Made by a program: the position numbers and the translations under genes. DNA of 8,783 bases, from positions 1 through 8,783 of the forward strand of contig CAZESH010000178.1 of the NCBI GenBank assembly GCA_964514665.1, written 5' to 3'. Numbering within the stretch: position 1 is the first letter of the stretch; each line of letters opens with the position of its first letter. The notes beneath the pieces are model-generated. The model saw nothing but the letters and a program-made list of their open reading frames with translations, was not told the origin of the DNA and did no database searches. The stretch comes from CAZESH01 sp964514665. GTDB taxonomy: Bacteria > Bacillota > Bacilli > Paenibacillales > KCTC-25726. Positions 5,335 through 8,783 of the stretch are shown here, one piece after another.

Positions 5335-5363
5335 TTGATTTTTTTCGATGAACTCCATATAAT
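5335..5363 (+). promoter_or_regulatory. Sigma-A promoter of amtB
   Basis: TTGATT (5335-5340) and a perfect TATAAT (5358-5363) are separated by 17 bp. The predicted start is near 5370, leaving a leader of about 50 nt before the ATG at 5420. It lies between the two GlnR/TnrA boxes. Confidence 0.85.
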
Positions 5364-5383
5364 GAACTTATTATTCAATACTA

Positions 5384-5400
5384 TGTTATAAAACATAACA
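5384..5400. promoter_or_regulatory. GlnR/TnrA box II, repressor position
   Basis: TGTTATAAAACATAACA matches TGTNA-N7-TNACA at every fixed position. Its centre (5392) is about 22 bp downstream of the predicted start, where a bound dimer would block transcription. The centres of boxes I and II are 73 bp apart, close to seven helical turns. Confidence 0.8.
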
Positions 5401-5419
5401 TAAGTGAGGAGAGGTTTTC

Positions 5420-6838
5420 ATGAAAAGAAAAGTATTAATGTCATTGGTTGCACTTTTCGGAGCAGTTCCCGCGTTGGCTTTTGCTGCTGACGGTCCAACT
5501 GCAGGGGACTTGCAGGTGGCAATTGACTCGGTTTGGGTGATGTTGGCTGCGATTTTGGTCATTTTCATGCAAGCGGGTTTTGCTCTTCTTGAAGCAGGCT
5601 CCACTCGTATGAAGAACGCAGGGCACGTTGCAGGCAAGACCATTTTGACCTTCGGTTTGGCTGCAATAGCATTTTGGGCCATCGGATTCGGTTTTGCATT
5701 CGGAGATGGAAATGGCATAATGGGGACAACGGGATTCTTCCTTAACGGTTCGGTAGAACAAGCGAAGGCAGCTTTCAGCTCCTTATCCTTCTCGGATGTT
5801 CCGATCAGCATCAAGTTTTTGTTTCAGCTTGCTTTCGCAGGTGTTTCCTTGGCGATTGCCTGGGGAGGATTTGCAGAAAGAGGCAAGCTAGCGGTTTACT
5901 TCGTATTCGGCGTACTGTTTACGGTGTTCATCTACCCTATCGTCGCTCACTGGGTATGGGGCGGTGGCTGGCTGAGCAAACTGGGCATGCAGGATTTCGC
6001 CGGTTCCACGGTTGTTCATTTACAGGGTGCAACGGCAGCTTTGGTAGCGACATTGCTCTTGAAGCCGCGTTTGGGCAAGTTCAATAAAAGCGGAAAGCCG
6101 AATTTGATCCCCGGACATAACCAAGTTTATACGGTTTTGGGCGTCATTATCCTCTGGATCGGTTGGTTTGGATTCAACCCGGGCAGCACGTTATCCGCTA
6201 TGGGAGACGGATTCTTCGGTTATATCGGATTGACGACCAATATGGCGGCAGCCGCAGGTGCTGTAGCGGCATTGCTTGTTTCTTGGATGTATTTCGGCAA
6301 AGCGGACATTCCCAGCATGCTGAACGGGGTTCTGGCTGCGCTGGTGGCGATTACGGCATCTTGTGCTTTCGTTGATGCTTGGGCGTCGATTGTAATCGGT
6401 GCAGTTGCGGGAATCGTAACCTTCTTCACAGCGCAATGGTTTGAAAGAATGGGATTGGACGATCCGATCTACGCCTTTTCGGTTCACGGCATCGCCGGTA
6501 TTTGGGGTACGCTGTCCACCGGTCTGTTCGCAACACCCGCTCTTGCTGAAAGTGTTGGAGTCGGTCAAGCGGGATTGTTCTATGGCGGCGGCTTGCATCA
6601 ATTAGGTGTTCAAGCGTTAGGCGTTTTCGGAGCATTTGCCTTCGTTCTGGTTCTTTCCTTCATTATTCTGGGTATTATGAAAGTGACAATGGGTCTGCGC
6701 GTTACCGAGGAAGAAGAAATTATCGGCCTCGATTTGAGCGAGCATGGCAACTATGGATATCCGGAGCAAATGAAATCGATCAACGAGTCGTCGGAAAAAG
6801 TCAATATGTCCGATGCGAAGCCGGAACTGTCGGTATAA
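5420..6838 (+). CDS. amtB: Ammonium transporter (Amt family)
   Basis: The product has 472 residues. A cleavable-looking signal peptide (basic start, LMSLVALFGAVPALAFA, cut near 22-23) precedes about eleven membrane helices, giving the outside N-terminus seen in AmtB. Family landmarks are present: QAGFALLEAGSTRMKN (51-66), the QDFAGSTVVHLQGA signature with Asp192 and pore His200, and SVHGIAGIWGT with the second pore His356. The C-terminal tail contains GLRVTEEEEIIGLDLSEHG, the segment that contacts the regulator GlnK in characterised Amt proteins, followed by about 30 polar residues. It should conduct ammonium into the cell as a trimer. GAGGAGAGG at 5404-5412 precedes the ATG. No glnK follows; instead a nucleotidyltransferase gene begins 56 bp downstream. 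The promoter carries two GlnR/TnrA boxes, so expression should respond to nitrogen supply. The assignment is firm. Confidence 0.97.
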   Translation: MKRKVLMSLVALFGAVPALAFAADGPTAGDLQVAIDSVWVMLAAILVIFMQAGFALLEAGSTRMKNAGHVAGKTILTFGLAAIAFWAIGFGFAFGDGNGIMGTTGFFLNGSVEQAKAAFSSLSFSDVPISIKFLFQLAFAGVSLAIAWGGFAERGKLAVYFVFGVLFTVFIYPIVAHWVWGGGWLSKLGMQDFAGSTVVHLQGATAALVATLLLKPRLGKFNKSGKPNLIPGHNQVYTVLGVIILWIGWFGFNPGSTLSAMGDGFFGYIGLTTNMAAAAGAVAALLVSWMYFGKADIPSMLNGVLAALVAITASCAFVDAWASIVIGAVAGIVTFFTAQWFERMGLDDPIYAFSVHGIAGIWGTLSTGLFATPALAESVGVGQAGLFYGGGLHQLGVQALGVFGAFAFVLVLSFIILGIMKVTMGLRVTEEEEIIGLDLSEHGNYGYPEQMKSINESSEKVNMSDAKPELSV

Positions 6839-6894
6839 GCCAGTTTTAAAAATGGATCCATTATAGATAGAACTGAAATGTCGGGAGTGATGTC

Positions 6895-7956
6895 ATGATT
6901 TCCCCAACGTACGAGAACATGCTGAAGAACATTCAGTCGGCGAGCGGGGCCGCTGAGCTGCAGCAGATTCGCAAAACCTGGGTGGAACGTGCGTCACTCC
7001 CCGATTTTTCGGAGGATATGACAGCTTATATGGGTGTTGTTAATCGAATGCATGACGAACTGATCACAAAGACGGTTCAAATCGCCGAACACAAGCTGTT
7101 GGAAATCGGGTTTGGCGCACCGCCTGCAAAGTATGCGTTTATGCTGTTCGGCAGCGGAGGCAGACAAGAGCAGACGATGACAAGCGATCAGGATAACGGC
7201 ATCATTTATGAAGATATGCAGGATGAAACGACGGAAGCTGCAGCGAAAAGCTATTTTTTGCAGCTTGGCCAGGAAATCAACAAGCAGCTCGAACAGATCG
7301 GTTATCCCCCTTGTACGGGAAAAGTTTTGGCGGGAGAGTCAAATTGGTGCAGACCGCTTGCGGCTTTTTGCACACAATTGGATCATTGGTTTTCCGTTTC
7401 CGATTGGGAAAGTGTCAGATATTTATTGATCGTTGCCGATACCCGGCACTTGTATGGGGATCAAAGTATTAGCGATCAATGGATGGCGCATTTTCACCGG
7501 AAAATTTCCGATGATCCTTCGATATTGCGGAGTATGGCCAAAAATACACTGAAATATCCGGTTTCGTTGAATGTTTTCGGCAAACCGGTAAGGGAAAGAT
7601 ACGGTGAAATGGCCGGAGGCATAGAAATCAAATACGGGGCTTATATTCCTTTTGTTAACGGAATCCGGCTGCTGGCCGTGGAAGCAGGAATTGTTCCATC
7701 CTCGACGTTAGTCAGGATCGACCAACTAAAGCGGCATGTTCTGCACAATGAGCAATGGCAGAGCTGGAAACAAGCATTTCAACTTATATTGCTGCTGCGT
7801 ACCATGACCGACATTCAATACAAGGATGGACTGTATGTTACCGAAAATATCGTTCCGGACCAAATGCTGACAAAGCAGACCATGCAATTATTGTCATCGG
7901 GCTTGCGTTCGGCCAAACAAATTCAGCAGATGATCGAAAAAAGATTTATACGCTAG
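6895..7956 (+). CDS. Stand-alone GlnD/DUF294-type nucleotidyltransferase
   Basis: The product has 353 residues. A helical N-terminal region (about 1-75) is followed by a nucleotidyltransferase core with FGSGGRQEQTMTSDQDN (85-101); the GSxGRxE turn and the SDQD acidic pair Asp98/Asp100 are those that bind metal and nucleotide in GlnD-like enzymes. The C-terminal half (about 215-350), with KYGAYIPFVNGIRLLAVEAGI, resembles the helical DUF294 C-terminal domain. In many relatives this core sits behind cyclic-nucleotide-binding and CBS domains; none is present here, nor the HD and ACT domains of true GlnD. The reaction is probably transfer of a nucleotide monophosphate to a protein or small molecule. 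The target is not known; PII (GlnK) is an attractive guess because amtB lies upstream. GGGAGTG at 6884-6890 precedes the ATG. No terminator separates it from amtB, so co-transcription is likely. Confidence 0.88.
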   Translation: MISPTYENMLKNIQSASGAAELQQIRKTWVERASLPDFSEDMTAYMGVVNRMHDELITKTVQIAEHKLLEIGFGAPPAKYAFMLFGSGGRQEQTMTSDQDNGIIYEDMQDETTEAAAKSYFLQLGQEINKQLEQIGYPPCTGKVLAGESNWCRPLAAFCTQLDHWFSVSDWESVRYLLIVADTRHLYGDQSISDQWMAHFHRKISDDPSILRSMAKNTLKYPVSLNVFGKPVRERYGEMAGGIEIKYGAYIPFVNGIRLLAVEAGIVPSSTLVRIDQLKRHVLHNEQWQSWKQAFQLILLLRTMTDIQYKDGLYVTENIVPDQMLTKQTMQLLSSGLRSAKQIQQMIEKRFIR

Positions 7957-7974
7957 TCTTGGGGGCGACATAGC

Positions 7975-8706
7975 ATGAAGGAAGAAAGCGCTTGGAACAA
8001 AATACGCAGATTGTATAAAAATGAAGGCGTACCCTCCGGTTTTTCCACGATGGCAAATATGGGAAGCGCTCAGCAGGTCGCTTTTGTCCGTTCTTTAATG
8101 AAAGGACAGCGGGAACAGCAGGAGCTTGATATGGATCTTGCCGATTTGGAATATGTTGTTTTTGATCTGGAAACAACCGGCTTCTCCCCGGAATATGACG
8201 AAATTATTTCCATCGGTGCCGTTCGCTGCAAAGGCATGCAGATGATTCACGACGAAAGCTTTTATACACTCGTCAAACCCAAAAAAGGCATTCCCCCGAT
8301 CGTTTCCGATTTAACGGGCATCTCCGATGAAAGCGTGCAAAAAGCGCCGTCTCTTCAAGATGCGATCCGTTCTTTTTTGCAGTTTATTCATGGTAAAATT
8401 TTGATTGTTCACGGGATCGGCCACGATCGTGCCTTTCTCAATCAGGCGCTGTGGAAAATTTATCGTGTCCGTTTATCGCACCGCTTTCTGGATACGATGA
8501 TCATTGCCCGCTGGCTGCTGCCGCAGGAAAATACTGCATTTGATCTCGATTCATTGCTCGCTGTCTACCGCATTCCGGTGACGATCCGCCATCATGCGCT
8601 TGAAGATGCCAAAATGACTGCGGAATTATGGAGCAAGATGGCTGCACAGAGCATTCTAAGAAACGTAAGGACCTTAAATGAACTTTACGCCCATTTAAGC
8701 CGATGA
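7975..8706 (+). CDS. DEDDh-family 3'-5' exonuclease (DNA polymerase III epsilon-like)
   Basis: The product has 243 residues. About 58 N-terminal residues, predicted mostly helical and of no recognised family, precede the exonuclease fold. The catalytic set is complete: Asp64 and Glu66 in VVFDLETTGFSP, Asp151 in IVHGIGHDRAFLNQ, and the pair His206/Asp211 in RHHALEDAKMTAELW. Further typical stretches are DEIISIGAV, VSDLTGI and FLDTMIIARWLLP. Enzymes of this family remove nucleotides from 3' ends of DNA or RNA, or cleave other phosphodiesters, with two metal ions. It is not fused to a polymerase or helicase and differs from replicative epsilon in its N-terminal extension. It starts 18 bp after the nucleotidyltransferase gene with a G-rich ribosome binding site (GGGGGCG, 7961-7967), so the two are almost certainly co-transcribed. 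The biological substrate is unknown. Confidence 0.93.
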   Translation: MKEESAWNKIRRLYKNEGVPSGFSTMANMGSAQQVAFVRSLMKGQREQQELDMDLADLEYVVFDLETTGFSPEYDEIISIGAVRCKGMQMIHDESFYTLVKPKKGIPPIVSDLTGISDESVQKAPSLQDAIRSFLQFIHGKILIVHGIGHDRAFLNQALWKIYRVRLSHRFLDTMIIARWLLPQENTAFDLDSLLAVYRIPVTIRHHALEDAKMTAELWSKMAAQSILRNVRTLNELYAHLSR

Positions 8707-8718
8707 GCCTGCCTGAAA

Positions 8719-8783
8719 TCAATTGACCTGTTTGTCCGGCTTGATCAGGAAGAATACCAAACCCAGTGTCAGTAGAGAAAGCA
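8719..8783 (-). CDS. C-terminal end of a probable membrane transporter (partial)
   Basis: On the minus strand a frame open to the window edge reads LSLLTLGLVFFLIKPDKQVN and stops at TGA (8721-8719). A hydrophobic helix ending in F-L-I-K-P followed by a short polar tail is typical of the last membrane segment of a multi-pass transporter such as a major facilitator protein. Only about 20 residues are visible, so the family is a guess. The gene converges on the exonuclease gene with 12 bp between stop codons and no terminator hairpin in the gap. Confidence 0.45.
   Translation of the reverse strand, partial: LSLLTLGLVFFLIKPDKQVN

Noticed and set aside
5386..5814. Open frame on the minus strand over the start of amtB and its leader.
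   Set aside because: It lies antisense to a clearly conserved transporter, has no ribosome binding site or recognisable product, and its composition reflects the opposite strand.
6191..6601. Minus-strand frame of 136 codons inside amtB.
   Set aside because: It is antisense to conserved Amt motifs, and the encoded sequence is low-complexity, Arg/His/Cys-rich and unlike a real protein.
6851..6862. AATGGATCCATT palindrome between amtB and the nucleotidyltransferase gene, considered as terminator or operator.
   Set aside because: The stem is short and A/T-rich with no following T run, and no credible -35 accompanies the nearby TATAGA, so it is likely incidental.
1..8783. tRNA, rRNA, CRISPR array, riboswitch, prophage or intact insertion sequence.
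   Set aside because: No cloverleaf, regular spacer repeats, known aptamer core or transposase/phage gene was recognised anywhere in the window.

Overview
The window looks like a chromosomal segment from a member of the Paenibacillaceae (Paenibacillus or a close relative). This rests on moderate G+C, strong AGGAGG-type ribosome binding sites, Bacillus-like sigma-A promoters, and a copper-amine-oxidase-N/Gmad2 secreted protein of the kind common in that family. It also rests on close resemblance of several products to Bacillus proteins (thiol peroxidase, YugP-like metallopeptidase, GltC-like regulator). No species can be named from the sequence alone.

Layout. 2-886 (+) is the 3' part of a secreted three-domain protein, open at the window edge. 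887-1305 has no gene but holds a large imperfect hairpin of about 200 nt followed by a terminator, a good candidate for a structured small RNA with 6S-like architecture. 1306-1689 (+) is a small DUF1499-type protein that probably starts at TTG. It converges on tpx (1760-2278, -) over a bidirectional terminator. tpx and a rhomboid protease (2399-2998, +) diverge from a short region whose -10 element is its own reverse complement. A LysR regulator very like GltC follows (3112-3999, +), with a perfect inverted repeat in its leader. 4000-4365 is non-coding and holds a terminator, a second long imperfect hairpin and a 22-bp perfect hairpin. 4366-5049 (-) is a membrane zinc metallopeptidase.

The right third is a probable operon under nitrogen control: amtB (5420-6838), a stand-alone GlnD/DUF294-type nucleotidyltransferase (6895-7956) and a DEDDh 3'-5' exonuclease (7975-8706). 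The amtB promoter (TTGATT-17-TATAAT) has a one-mismatch GlnR/TnrA box centred about 51 bp upstream of the predicted transcription start. It also has a perfect box about 22 bp downstream of that start. This geometry suggests activation from one site and repression from the other. A minus-strand gene end (8719-8783, hydrophobic, probably a transporter) lies at the right edge.

The most notable points are the ammonium transporter, nucleotidyltransferase and exonuclease cluster with its two-box promoter, and the two large unexplained intergenic structures. The GltC-like regulator adds a second nitrogen-related gene, although gltAB is not in the window. All functional statements come from reading motifs by eye; no search or folding program was run.
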